From the NCBI GenBank assembly GCA_030435675.1, contig CM059623.1, forward strand, positions 8,024,012 to 8,088,011: DNA of 64,000 nucleotides, written 5' to 3'. Position numbers and translations under genes: made by a program. The notes under the pieces were generated by a model. It was not told where the DNA came from and searched no databases. It worked only from the letters and a program-made list of their open reading frames with translations. This DNA is from Steinernema hermaphroditum. Lineage: Eukaryota; Nematoda; Chromadorea; Rhabditida; Steinernematidae. Below are positions 1 to 11,991 of the stretch, in pieces (within the stretch, counting starts at the first letter, position 1; each line of letters starts with the position of its first letter).

Positions 1-90
1 ATGCAAGAGCGCATTCATAAACGTGTGAACGGCCTTGAAGCAAGAGAAAAGCTGCTGCTGAAACGTAGCTCTCTTCTGGCCTTCCCCTAG
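1..90 (+). other. possible terminal exon of a gene entering from the left
   Basis: The first frame is open from base 1 to a TAG at 88-90. It encodes about 29 residues rich in Glu, Arg, Lys and Leu, of coiled-coil character. It could be the 3' end of a plus-strand gene lying mostly outside the window, but 30 codons are too few to exclude chance and no domain can be recognised. Confidence 0.25.
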
Positions 91-662
91 AGCGCCAAAT
101 GCATCTCAGGTTGAAGCCAGAAAGATGTTAGTCGAAGCCGACTTTGGCCAATTACCGTATCTTATAGCAGTTTGTCAAGCAGAGCTGCGAGGAGAGCCAG
201 AGCTTCGTGGCCGCAGTGGACCCAAAACTGGAGAAAATTGGGAGTTCGAGGCCGAAAACAAAAAAGCGGAGAATTCATACGTCCGCGAAGCGCCCTCCTC
301 CGCTTCCAACAGGCTTTCAGAGCGACGACCCTGCTGCTCTAGATCACAGCTACTGTGTCTCCATTGAAACGTTTGCACTTGCCCCTATTCATCACCACGT
401 CACAATCGAGAGCATCCACGTGAAATGTGGCGATCGTCGAGTGCTTATCTGTCCGTAGAATCGGCGCCGCGAATCCGGAGATCCCGGGAGCCTACGTGGC
501 TGTCGTCCGGTTCGTCGCTGACCGACGAAGGCGCCATTTCCCGGCGGGTTTCTCCACGTGTTTTCATCTTTTTTACTCACTCGATCTGGTTCAGGTTCGC
601 AAATAATGTGGTGCTAGAGTTCCCACTATATATTCTATCAGCTCTTCGGTATTTCTTGGAAA
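91..662. other. non-coding stretch upstream of the TMEM165 gene
   Basis: No open frame here has a recognisable domain or a convincing splice structure. It is read as 5' flank of the TMEM165-like gene starting at 663. No clear promoter element was found. Confidence 0.4.
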
Positions 663-1745
663 ATGCGGCTAACTATCATTTCCCTTGTTATCTTGCTTCT
701 TTGCCTCTCCACTTCAAGCTTCGCGGATTCGAACTCGAAGGCCGACGCCAGCGTTGCCGAGCAGCCTGCTCAACAACAGTTCGACAAGACCCCCATTGAA
801 GCCGAAGCAGAGAACCCGAAGACGAGCGATGAAAGCGTGGAGGACTCCTCAAAGGTTTGGATCCCGAAATTGGTACTTCTTCCTGTAACTGGCTGTTTAG
901 GGTGACATCGGCTTCTACCATGCGCTGATCGCATCCTTGTCGGTTATCATCGTTTCTGAGCTGGGAGACAAAACGTGGTTTATTGCAGCCATTATGGCTA
1001 TGAGACACTCAAGGTTAGCAGTGTTCTCGGGAGCTATGGCTGCTCTGGCACTTATGACCGTCTTATCTGGTTGGTTATTATGTCCCTCTAGCGCTGTGTC
1101 ATCCTTGTTTTAGCGTGCCTCGGTTGGGTAACTCAGATTATTCCCCGTGCTGTGACGTACTACATCTCTACCGCGCTGTTCGCACTTTTCGGCTTGAAAA
1201 TGCTTCATGACGGATATCACATGTCTCCTAATGAGGGCCAAGAAGAATACGACGAAGCTCAAGCTGAAGTGCAGAAAAATGAGCTTGAGATGGACTCGAA
1301 ACGGTTTCAAGATATGGAATCAGGAGGTGCGGACTCAGGAAGCTCTAGGTATCTCCCTTATCTCTTCGAATGTGTGACAATCATCTGCTTGTAGCTACAC
1401 GTGGGCGATAATTTCGTTCATGTCCACAATTTTCCTCAAATCGTTCACGATGACTTTTGTCGCCGAGTGGGGAGACCGTAGTCAGCTGACAACAATCATC
1501 CTTGCCGCCCGCGAAAACGTTGCTGGCGTTATCATCGGAGGTGTCGCTGGACACGCACTGTGCACAGGAATCGCCGTCATCGGTGGTCGATTAATAGCTC
1601 AGAGGATTTCCGTGAGAAGCGGTGCGTCTTCGCGTTATATGCGTGTTCGTAACATCTTCTTTCAGTCACTCTCATCGGCGGGTTCGTCTTCCTCCTCTTC
1701 GCGGTGTCGGCGCTGTTCATCAGTCCGGAGCCGCTCTCCGTTTAG
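663..1745 (+). CDS. TMEM165: TMEM165/GDT1-family (UPF0016) Golgi Mn2+/Ca2+ transporter
   Basis: Five exons are assigned: 663-854, 901-1069, 1114-1348, 1395-1621, 1666-1745 (300 aa). Introns are 44-46 nt. Residues 1-21 look like a signal peptide. Two copies of the family signature are visible, ELGDKTWFIAA in exon 2 and EWGDRSQLTTI in exon 4, each followed by hydrophobic helices, which is the two-repeat architecture of the family. Known members sit in the Golgi membrane and exchange Mn2+/Ca2+ for protons, supporting glycosylation; the acidic E-x-G-D residues are thought to bind the cation. The central loop is acidic and charged, as in animal homologues. The start is the first ATG before the signal peptide. 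An AATAAA lies at 1951-1956, about 200 nt past the stop. Family assignment is firm; subcellular role is by homology. Confidence 0.93.
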
Positions 1746-2217
1746 CTCACAAATTAGCTTTCGATTGATCTGTTTGTCTTCGGAGTTCATTTAAGTCCTC
1801 CTCCGAAGCGGCGTTTATAACGTCAGCACTTGTTTCATAATTCTAGATAGCCACCCGTCCACACTGGGTGACCTCTCGTTATTGTGCGATCTTGCGGGCC
1901 ATGATTAGAACAGTGATTAAGTTTTTGATTACGGCACAGGCTGTATATGTAATAAAGCTCACGGTTGGAACTGCTCTGTTTGCCGAAGTGATTATAGTGA
2001 ACAGGACTCGCCGGGGGATGATGAGGCTGTGGACCAGAGGCTTAGGGTTGGCGACGGCGCGTCTTGTCCACCCGAGGCACAACAAATCGATTCGCCCTCC
2101 CCCCGCATTCGGAGTGCGCGAGCGCGCCCCGGAAGCCGCTTCGATCGCTCTCGCGTTTGTGTTTATCGCCGCATTGTTTATTGCAGGCGTCGAGCATCCT
2201 AGGAGCACTCCTAAACA
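1746..2217. other. intergenic / 3' flank
   Basis: Holds the likely 3' UTR of the TMEM165-like gene (AATAAA at 1951-1956) and the 5' flank of the kinase. No gene was recognised. Confidence 0.4.
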
Positions 2218-4163
2218 ATGGGAAACGCTCAAGGGTCGGCGAAGACGAGAAAACGCCGTGCGATGGCACCCGAAGCGCCTTCGCGGCGCCAGAGCTTGCC
2301 GTCCCTTCAAAACAAGAGGCCTCTCCAGGTTCCCTCCGAAATCGCCTCCCTCGGGGGCGTCTGTGACCATCGGAATCCCTCCTCCCGCCACTTGGACGCC
2401 TCTGCCGCCGAGGCGTCGCCTCTTCGGAAACGACCACGTTCGATCCTCTATCTTCCCGCGGACTCCCCCTTCCACCAGGCCCCTTCCTTGGAAACGGTAG
2501 AAGAGGTGGGTGGTCCTGGTGCGACAGTCCCTGAAACCCCTTCCAGGAGAGAACCGAAGACCTCAGAAGCACGGCCATCGCCACTCGGTCCCCTACTTCT
2601 GTGCGCTACCTCAGCTCCTCCCTCATGGACCTTCCTAGCATAACCGAATCCGTCCACGGAAGCCGTGAGCGCGTCGGCGGTAAGTTCTACCGTTCCCTCG
2701 GCCGCTCCATTCAGTCCTTTCGGCGGCTGACGTCCTCTCGGAAGCGAAAGAGAGAGGACGACGACCTCGAAGGCGCCAACAGCAGCGATCTCCGTTCAGG
2801 TTGGATAGGATTTCTCCGATTCCGCGCGGGACCCGTCCCTTTCAGCGTGCTCAAGCCAGACGTCGCTCTCGGGGACGCAGTGGCCGGTGCCCTGGATCGA
2901 GACGACCTTCCTCCCGGAGTTCGGTGTGAAGACGGCGCTCTCGGAGCGCGACTTCGTAGTCCTCAACGACATCGGCGTCGGCTCCTTCGGTGCCGTCGCC
3001 CGCGTCTGCCTCCAGAGGGACCGCAACGTCTTCTTTGCCCTCAAGCGCCAAAGGAAAAGCGACGTCCTCTCGAGGAACGCCGTCCTCCAGGTGAAGAACG
3101 AGGTCGACGTCCACGTGAGTCCCCTGCCATCGCCTCTGAATCCCCTTCCAGAAGGCGCTGACGGGCGGTCCCTTCATCGCCCGCTTCTACGCCAGCTTTC
3201 AATCCCGCTCCGAACTGTTTACCGTATCCCAGTACGCGATGGGCTACGGCGACATGTTCACCCTGTGGAGGGATTTCGGGAGCTTCTCGGAGGCGACGAT
3301 TCGCGTCTACGCCGCCGAGATCGCCATAGCTCTGGACTTCGTCCACTCGAAGGGTATCGTCTACCGCGACCTGAAACTCGAGAACGTCGTCCTCGACGTC
3401 GACGGCCACGTCCAGATCGTCGACTTTGGGATGGCCAAGCGCCTCGACGGCCCGAAGACGAAGACCATATGCGGCACCCTCCAGGTGAGCGCCTCTTCCA
3501 CGCCCCTCAAGTTCTCCTACAGTACATGGCGCCTGAGATCGCACACGGCCTCAGCTACGACGGCGCCGCCGACTGGTGGTCGTTCGGGGTGCTCCTGCAC
3601 ATCCTCCTCACCAACCGATATCCGTTCCCTTCGAACCACGTCCAGCACCACCTGGAACTGAGGTACGCCCACTGGATACGGTAGATGCGACCCTTTCTGT
3701 TCAGTTTTATCGACTACCACACGCCGACGGAGAGCTCCAAGGACTTCGGCGATCTTCTTGACTCCGTGCGCCCCTATCCACCGCCCCTCCCTCTGACCCG
3801 CCTCGTTTAGCTGCTCAAGATAAACCCCCAGCTGCGCCTTAGTGGTCTCGACTCCCTCGTGATACACCCCTTCTTCAGAGACGTCGACTGGAACGACGTC
3901 GAGAATCGGAGGGTAAGAGTCCCCTTTCCGGGCCACCTTTGTCTCCTTCAGGTCGATCCCTACGGCGACATCGAGAAGATGAAGCGCTGCCGGAGCTGCA
4001 ACTCCCTCTTCGATAGGAGCGGCTCCGATCTGAGCGGAAGCGACGTCGAGGAGAACATCTACGCCTTCGACGAGCACTACCAGGCAACCCAGCCCTTTCC
4101 GACTACCGTAACCCAACGCTTTAGTTCGACGAATTCGACTACTTCGACGACAACCTCACGTAG
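2218..4163 (+). CDS. divergent AGC-family Ser/Thr protein kinase (possibly S6K-like, S6KL type)
   Basis: The kinase part is well supported by exons ending 2799, then 2846-3114, 3152-3484, 3523-3662, 3705-3765, 3811-3912, 3952-4083 and 4125-4163, all in frame from a Met at 2634 (413 aa). Visible landmarks are the glycine loop IGVGSFGAVA, lysine in FFALK, the catalytic loop YRDLKLEN, VDFGMAK, and the APE-type YMAPE followed by DWWSFGV. The C-lobe ends in HPFF and the tail ends in FDEFDYF, resembling the FxxF hydrophobic motif that docks on AGC kinases. A WPVPWIETTFLPEF segment before the domain recalls S6K-like kinases, from memory and not verified. An ATG at 2218 begins MGNAQGS, a possible myristoylation site, but the splices joining it to 2634 are unresolved, so the N-terminus is uncertain. 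The last intron (4084-4124) starts with GC, not GT. Confidence 0.82.
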
Positions 4164-4918
4164 CGGCCACCGGGAAACGACTGTTGTGATGCGGGTCCAA
4201 AGATAAACTTATTAGGAGTGTACGGGAGATGTGGCCGGGAGAAGATAACGCAGTGTCAGCGTTATCAGTAAAAGAAGGTTCTCGAGGAGAAACGATTCCC
4301 GCGGCGACAGTCGTCCTATCGATCTGGAGGCGTCAGTCGTGCGCGTTCACGCGGGAATGTTTCCGAATCTGAAGGTCGTCGGGGATGCAAACGCGTTTTC
4401 CGGGTTGTGGATACGGTAGACCGATAGGGGCTTTGAATTTTTTGTTACGCCAATCGGGGAAAGTTTCTACTCTCAATAGATCTGTGTCCAAGCTTGAAGT
4501 GGAGCGTTGCTCTAGAAGTGTCAATCTAAGTGGACCGGGTGGCCTCCAGTGGAGCACAGTCCTAGGCCGCTTCGTTCAAAAACTCGTCGAGTATGCAGTC
4601 GCCAAAATAATTCGATAATCTCCTGGAGAGATAACGGCCAAAGTGCCCCCTAAACCCTCAGTGGCTGCTTGCAGTGTCTCACTGTCCCAGACCCTCTCAG
4701 ATTACGACAGTCCGTCGGACCTCGAGCCTCCACGAACCTTCTCGTGTTTTCCACGTTCGGTCGGTGATCGGTTATGTTTGCGTTTCCCGGGCGCCCTTCC
4801 TCGGCCTCTTCCTTCCAGTCGCCGAGATAAGGAGTCTGCGACGACGACGGCGTTGCATCTTGTGTTCTCACGTTCGCTTTCAGCCGCGGATCTGTGCGAG
4901 AGAGGAGTCGCCTCTGGG
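4164..4918. other. intergenic between two plus-strand genes
   Basis: No gene with domain or splice support was seen in these 755 bases. They should contain the kinase 3' UTR and the promoter of the NIDO/VWD gene. No AATAAA was found close to the kinase stop. Confidence 0.4.
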
Positions 4919-7900
4919 ATGATCCTTCGGAGGCTGCTCTTCTTCGGCGCCCTCGTGGCCGTTGTCTGCGCCACGCTGAGTCCGCCCGTCAAGGAGAGGG
5001 GCCAGGAGAGTCTCCAGGAAATCCTGCGGCGCGAAGAGTTCGAGGACACGCAGTTCCCCGAGCACGTCCGCAGGAAACGGCAGGCTTCGCGCCAGAACTA
5101 CCAGCAGTACCTGGAGAACATGGGTAGGGCCGACTACGACGTCCGCTACGAGGAAGGTAGGCCGTCGCCAGGCGTGCGCCTCAGAGTGCTTTTCAGGGTG
5201 GCAGAACATCATGTACCCTTTCGGAACATGGGTGCTGGACAGCCAGCTGATGGGCCAGGACGGCCGCGAGACGCAGGCCAACCTCGGCTGCGACATGCCC
5301 TACTTCGGCTTCCGCTTCAACTACACCTTCGTCTACCCGGGCGGCTTCATCTCCTTCGCGCAGCCACCCTTCTACTCGCCGCCCTTCACCTTCCCCAACC
5401 CCTCGTGGCCCAAGCAGCGCGACCACTCCTTCATCGCGCCCTTCTATGCCGAGTCCACCTTCCAGTGGATCGGCAACACCAAGATCTCCAACGTCTTCTT
5501 CCGCAGCGTCCACCGGCCGCGGGTAGGTCCTCCGGCTACGGTCATCACCTGACCGTCCTCGTGGCGGGGGCGCCGCGGTGATTCACGCGGCGCTGACCGA
5601 TAAGCCCTTCTCGGTGGCCGCCGAATTAGGACTGGTTATCAGTGTTTGCGCACTCGACGAGGATGTTTCAGCTTGACGACGACGAGTTCTACGACCCGTA
5701 CAACCCTAATCAGCCGAGCGGGCCGCAGCCACAATCGCCCACCCTCGCGAACCAGGGGAACACACCCTTCAACAGCAATCCCTTCCAGCCCTTCATGACC
5801 CAGCAGATGCCCCAGAGCCCCGCGGCCAACCCTGTAAGACACATATATACGGTAGAGGCCACACACAGCGTTTAGTTCCTCGCCGGGAACCAGGCGAACG
5901 TGCCGCAGAACCAGACGCCCTTCGGAAGGCGTAAGAAGCGCCAGATGCCGGGCAGGACTAACCAGCCAGGGATGGTCATCGACCCCCTCCTGCTGGACAA
6001 CATCACCAGGGACGTGCAGAGCGGATACACGGGCGCCAACGGGTGGAGGGCCGAGCACGCCTTCATAGTCACCTGGTACAGGGTACGGTAGCTCCGAGAC
6101 GGTCTCTTCGAGTGACCGTGGTGATTGCAGATGAGCTACGGGGGCGCACCCCGGGCGCTGGACGTGTCGCAATTCGACTACGTGAAGGACTGGCAGAATA
6201 CGTTCCAGGTGGTCATCGCCACCGACGAGATCCGCACCTTCGCCATCTTCAACTACGCGCGCCTCAACTGGACCAGTTCCAACCAGGCCGGCGGCCTCAA
6301 CGGCTTCGGAGGCAAGCAGGCGGCCATGGCGGGCTTCAACGGCGGCAACGGCACCGGTTGGTACCCGCTACCGTACTCCGGGCACGGCCGAATCTGGAAA
6401 CTGGGCTACTTCTCCAACGTGCTCACCCCGGGACGGTGGGTGCACCGCGTGGACGAGGTGATCGTGCCGGCGGGGTGCACGAACGCCTCCACGGGCAGCA
6501 TGATCACGGCGCCACCCTGGGGACCGATGCAGGGCGGCATGGCCATCAACGTCTCCGGGCCCTGTCTCCGACCCAAGGACGGCGTCAAGGTGAGCTTCGA
6601 GAGCTGGGTGGTCGACTGCAAACGCCTGAACCGGGTGCGCGCCCGCTGCATCATGCCCATCTTCCATAAGACCGGCATGATCACGATCCGGATGTCGCGC
6701 GACGGCGGCGCCAGCTACCCCTTCACTGGCAAGTTCTACGTCGGTGAGTCCTCCCCGGCGTCCTCCACCCCTCCCTGGCTCTTGCAGTGGTGCCCCATCG
6801 CGCGCCAGCGGCGGTGAAATTGAAGGACGACGTGGAGAAGGTGAGGAACCGCTGGGGCCACCCCACCCCCGAAACGCTGGCCATGGGGTGGCAGTTCCTG
6901 AACCTGACGTGGAATCCGAGCGCCCGCGTCGACATCAACCTCTGGGGCTACTGGGAGGACGCCGACCGCTCGCACTTCGTCAAGATCGACTCGATCGCCA
7001 AGGGCATCCCTAACAACGGCGCCTACACGTTCAAGCCAGTGCAGATGACGCGGAATCCGCTGGTCGTTGACGCTTACAAGCGCTTCCACTTCGGCTTCAT
7101 CCAGGTGGCGCTTTCCGACGTCGAGGACGGCGTCATGTGGTCGAAGCCGACGCCGTTCGCCTGGTACCACGAGCCGCAGTGGCGTCGCCAGTACGGTAGC
7201 AACTGGGCCACCGACATGTGCATCCAGTGGTTCGAGTACGACGGCAAGCGGCGCAACTTCCAGAAGGACCTAACGGCGGACGCACCATGCCCCTGCAAGA
7301 TGGAGCAGGCGCTGCTGGACCTGGGGCGCTTCATGCCGATAATGAACTGCGACAAAGACGGCGACACGTCCTGTCCTTACAACAAGGGTGCGCAGCACTG
7401 CGTGCAGAGCGTCGTTCCCAGCTGGACCGGCGCCTCGCAGCAGTGTTGCTACGACTACGAGGGCTATCTCATGTTCACCGACGACTGGGAGCCCGACGGC
7501 GACTACACCACCTACTTCCAGCCGGGCACGCCCGCCCGCGCGCACGCCTTCGGCGCCTACCCCTACAAGAATCCGCCCTACATCCCCTCCCTCTCACACT
7601 ACCAGCTCGACGTACTCCCCTACCAGACCTGCTGCCAGTGAGTGTCCCTTCCCCGACGCCTCAGACGCTCCTCCTCTTCAGCTACGCAGGCCACTGCGAG
7701 TTCTATTACTGGCGCCGGATGACAAACGGCTGCCAGGACTACCGTCCGCCCGTCGCCGGCTACATTTACGGAGAGCCCCACATCGTCACCTTCGACGGTA
7801 CCAAGTACACCTTCCCCGGCAAGGGCTACTACGTGCTCGTCATGAGCGAGGACCCCACCCACAAGCTCATGGTCCAGGTGCGCATGGAGCAGCCCGACGA

Positions 7901-9510
7901 CACCCTCTGTAGGCGCCCCGCCCCCTACTCCCCTAACCGAGTATTCAGGGCACGCGCATGTCAACGCTACCGTAGTCACCGGTATCACAGTGCAGGAGAA
8001 CGACAGCTCCATCGTACAGGTGTTCGCCCGGAAGCCCCTCCGGCGCTGGCGCTACCGTACCGACGTCTACGTGGACGGTATGCGGCGCTTCTTCGACACG
8101 CCCCAGTGGAAGTTCCAGCAGTTCACCGGCGTCTCCATCCGCAGCCCCCTCCTCAACATGGATATGTCCGAGCTAGTCATTATGCTCGACTCCGGCGTCG
8201 GCCTCAAGGTCGGCGAGAGCAACGGCATGCTCGACGTCATGGTCTTCCTGCCGCCTTCCTACAACACCACCTGCAAGGTCAGTTCTCCTCCAACTACCGT
8301 ACCCCCAGTCTCTTCAGAACGGGCAGACGCCCTCGGTGAACGCGGACAACTTCTCGCGGCGCTGCTACACGACGATGGGCCTCCTGGGGACGTACAACAA
8401 CGACCCCGCCGACGACTTTATGACTCTCCAAGGGACCTCCGTCCGCGTCTCCGGCGACACCCACAACCCCTCCACTACCCAGATGATCTACGAGCAGTTC
8501 GGGCGCACCTGTAGGTGACGTCGCCGGCTACCGTAACCCACGTGCTTCAGGGTTGATCGACGGGAAGAACGACCGCATCGGGGCGGTGATGTTCAGCGAC
8601 AAGTTCAAGCCGATCTACAACCCGGGCCTCTTTGCGTCATCGGCCTACTACCCAACCTACTGGCCACAGTACCTCGACCTGAACGCGTCGCGCGTATTCA
8701 CCATGGAGCAGGTGAAGGTCGCCTGCATGGGCATCCCCCAGTGCGAGTACGACTACTTGCTCACCGGGCGCAAGGAGATCGCCCTGACGACCCTCCAGAA
8801 GCACAAGGCCTTCCTCGGACTCCGCAAGAAGGGCTCCCGTCTCCGTGAGTCCCTCGCCCCGAAGACTGCCTCTAAGCGTCCTTTCAGTGGTGAGCTGCGG
8901 GCCTCTGCTGAAGAAGGAGGGCGTGATCAAGATTCCACCGGCCGCGAACTATCTCGACGGCGACACGGTCACCTTCACGTGCAAGCCGAAGTACTTCGCG
9001 CACGGCGACCTGAGCAGGAAGTGTGTGAACGGGACGTGGACGCCGGGCTGGTGGGTGTGGTGCCGCGAGCGGAACCTCGAGATCGCCCTCAAGTGGATGA
9101 CGGCGCTCCTCTCCATCTTCGGCATCGTCCTCGTCATCACCATCATCTTCTGCTGCTTCTGGAGTGTTCGGCGCCGTCGCGAGAAGGAGGCGCTCTTGCA
9201 GGGCCGCCAGCTGAAACGCAACTCCGTCCAGAAGCGCTCCAACTCGACTCTCAGCCGCGACACCGCCAGCGCAAGGTAGGCGCCGCCGTCTCACGGGGCT
9301 ACAGTAGCTTTCAGGGCAGAGAAGCCGCCGTTCGACGAGAATCTGACGCGCGACCGTCCGCCCTACATGCAGCAGACGCAGCTGGACATGTCGCTCGGCT
9401 CCGAGCGGCCCAAGTACTTCCAGGAGGGCCCGAGGGCGTACACGCCGCCGTTCGGCGCCGAGCGGGAGCCCTACCGCCGCGGCAACTTCGACAACTCGAC
9501 GATGATCTGA
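4919..9510 (+). CDS. type I membrane protein with NIDO, AMOP, VWD and Sushi domains (Mesh / SUSD2 type)
   Basis: Twelve exons are assigned: 4919-5156, 5197-5522, 5672-5833, 5876-6082, 6131-6743, 6788-7637, 7682-7908, 7949-8277, 8318-8510, 8551-8844, 8888-9275, 9315-9510 (1340 aa). Order along the protein: signal peptide (1-19), furin-like RRKR at 51-54, NIDO-type region (about 90-380), a second basic site RRKKR near 260, AMOP-like Cys-rich segment with CPCK and QQCC (about 640-800), VWD domain beginning near [10 protein letters not shown] and ending with [13 protein letters not shown] (about 830-1020), one Sushi repeat with VSCG to WVWC (about 1148-1205), a single transmembrane helix (about 1212-1236) and a basic then proline/tyrosine-rich cytoplasmic tail. 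This architecture is that of insect Mesh, a septate-junction protein, and of a nematode orthologue. It is expected at epithelial surfaces. AATAAA at 9588-9593. Most of its 38-48-nt introns carry a TACSGTA or related motif. Confidence 0.93.
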
Positions 9511-9587
9511 AGGCGCCCATCGTATCTGTACATAAGGGAACCGCGAGGCCGTTCCGTTACTCCACTGATGATTGTTTGCCCCACTGG

Positions 9588-9593
9588 AATAAA
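9588..9593 (+). terminator. polyadenylation signal of the NIDO/VWD gene
   Basis: An exact AATAAA lies 78 bases after the stop codon at 9510, in the 220-bp gap between this plus-strand gene and the convergent site-2 protease gene whose stop is at 9731. Confidence 0.6.
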
Positions 9594-9730
9594 TCGGAAA
9601 AGTTTAAGCTCGACCGTGTATCACAGAACGACGCCGTCAAAGGCACTTTGGAAGAGAGGAATGTGAGGAAAGAGAAATGCAGTGAAAATCCCGAAAGGCG
9701 GAGGCACGCAACAAGAAACAACGCGTCCGC

Positions 9731-11751
9731 TCACGCGAAAGACCCGATAAAGAACTTGACGAATCCGGCGAAGATGTTCGCCCCCAGCACCACGGAGCCG
9801 TACGTCACCGTCAGGTTCGTGATTTTCCGTTTTCTTCTGCAAGACTCTTTGTTTGAGGGGAAGAGCCGCCGGCCTACCTGGGCGGAGAGGCGACGAAGAG
9901 GACGTCGACGATGGTGGCGGCGATGTACTGGCCGTCGAGGCCGTAGCAGGGCACCGCGTTGAGGAGGGCGAGCCCCAGCGAGAAGGTGATCACGTACTTC
10001 GCCAGCAGCTCCACGGCGTCGACGAGCCACCAGGCGGCGAAGCGGACCCGCGGCGTCAGAGGACTGATGGAGACGTCATCGAGCGCCTGAAGGGGCCACC
10101 GTAACCTTGTGGACGAGGGAGACTCACCTCCTCCCAGAGGCCCACGAAGAGGACGAACTTCTGGGTGTGGCGGAGGGCGAACTTCAGCATTACGGTACCG
10201 TTGTAGAGCGCCGGAGTGACACAGGTGGCGTGGGACTCCTGCAGGTGGGCGGTAGGGCGCGTCCCTGGGGCGCTACTGACCTTGTCGTAGACGGAGAAGT
10301 CGCAGCTACCGTAGTCCTTGGTCACCAGACGGGCGTTGAGGCAGGCGAAGGAGAGGGCTACGGTGGCGGGCGGGGGCACGGGGGTAGTGGCGAGCGCATG
10401 TGCGGCTATCTTCGCGAAGAGGCCGTTTTCGGGGTTCACGATGGCCCTCTTCTCGCGCCTATTCGCCTTGAGACCCAGGGACTCGGCGAGGAGCGGTGCC
10501 GGGGACACCGCCGGGGGAACGCGGATCTCCGGCATCGAGTTGACTTCGGCGGTGGCGTTATGGTTGACGTACTGGAAGCAGATGTGGGGCGAGGCTGAGG
10601 CGTTGACGAACTCGGAGCAGCACTGCATCTCGCCGCCCTCCGAGGTGATCTTCGACGACGTGAAGCGGAGCACCACGTCGTCGGGCACTGAGTAGCCGTG
10701 CAGGTTCTCCGCGCTCGCCTCGACGCACCGCTTCCAGTCGGTCTCCGTCCGCACGGGGTAGCCATTGATCGCCTCGACGATGTGGCCTCGGCGGAGGCCG
10801 CTCGGCCCCGTTAGACCCGAGCGCGCATTGACTCCTGAAACGAAAGACGGGTCGGGTGAGGGAGGCGGAGGGGAGACTCGCCGGTGACGGTGACTCCGTT
10901 GCCGGAGGTGAAGAGGGGGAAAAGGACGGTGGGGGTGGAGACGAGGAGGAGGTACCCAAGCAAGGCGAAGACGAGGTTGTGCCAGATGCCGGCGCCATAG
11001 ATACGCAGCTTCTGCATCGTCGACGAGCGGTTGAGGCCTTCGGTGTCGATCTCGGTGAAGGCGCCGGGGTAGACGGCGAAGAGGAAAACGCCGAAGCCGT
11101 TGACGGCGACGTTGGCGCCGACGGCCGCCATCGCGTGGCCCAGCTCGTGGACGACGCCGGCGACGACGAGGACGGCGACGAATACGGGCATGTGGGACCA
11201 GGGGATGTTGACACCGGGGATGATGGGCGTCAGGCCCGTCTGCGAGGCTCGGTGGTGTGCCGATACCCGGAGGTGCCGGGACGGCGGGGGCACAGGCGCA
11301 GGCATGACGGAGCGGCGGACGCGGGAAGACGCTGAGAGGGGCTCGAGCATCGGCTCCTTCCAGATGCTGCCGCTGACGGCACCGAGGTCGGAGAGGAGCA
11401 GGTGCGTTAGGTAGGCGGTGATGCCAACGAAGCAGATGACGCAGATGAGGGCGCCGACGCCGAACCAGAAGGAGGCGAGGCGCTGGAAGCGCGGCGACCG
11501 GGACGGCGACTTCGCCGTCAGCGACTGCAGCAGCGAGGAGTGCTGGAAGCTGCTCGTGTAGAAGCGGATCTGGAAGAACGTCGAGATCAGGGCTCGGAGG
11601 GAGAGGGCACCTGGAAGGGAGCGACGAGAAGGCCGCTCTTCTCGGCGAAGTCGACGTAGGCCGGGCAATGCCCGGAGCGGAGGTAGAAGTCGCCGAGCCA
11701 GAGGCCACTCCAGAAGAGGAGGAAGCAACAGAAGGCGGTTGTAAAGAGCAT
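9731..11751 (-). CDS. MBTPS2: site-2 protease (membrane-bound transcription factor peptidase, S2P)
   Basis: Minus-strand exons: 11611-11751, 10882-11569, 10281-10834, 10128-10238, 9878-10086, 9731-9836 (602 aa). The zinc-binding motif HELGH lies near residue 188 inside a hydrophobic segment. The second metal-ligand region NAVPCYGLDGQ (the LDG motif) is near residue 545, and a PDZ-like loop (GLRRGHIVEAINGYPV) lies between them. S2P cuts transmembrane transcription factors such as SREBP and ATF6 within the membrane after site-1 cleavage. The N-terminal MLFTTAFCCF start is chosen because a CTTTCAG acceptor at 11782 lies 30 bases upstream of it, as for a trans-spliced leader, and the following residues match the family N-terminus. 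Intron 10835-10881 has a GC donor. Intron 10239-10280 (42 nt) is in frame without a stop, so retention would only insert 14 residues. Confidence 0.93.
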
Positions 11752-11781
11752 CTTCACCTCGTCTGCATCGCGGCCCCTTTC

Positions 11782-11784
11782 CTG
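11782..11784 (-). other. putative trans-splice acceptor of the S2P gene
   Basis: On the minus strand a CTTTCAG stands 30 bases before the ATG at 11751, with no upstream exon apparent. This is the usual position for spliced-leader addition in nematodes. It is inferred from sequence only. Confidence 0.45.
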
Positions 11785-11991
11785 AAAGGCGCGTAGGAAT
11801 GGTCCGACTCCGGAAGGTAGACGCTGGAGGATGGAACCCCAGAGGCACGACGCATCTTACAAAATAAATCACCGTTTATCATATCATACCGCGTTTAGAG
11901 GTTTGTTTACGTGTACTGTTATCACAGAAAGGAACGACACGTAAGAAGTGAGTAAAATGCGAAAGGACGATGTACAAAAGAGGGGGGCCAC

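Noticed and set aside
10239..10280. Read-through of this stretch as coding in the site-2 protease gene
   Set aside because: It has a good donor and acceptor, the size of all neighbouring introns, and its translation does not resemble the family; treated as an in-frame intron.
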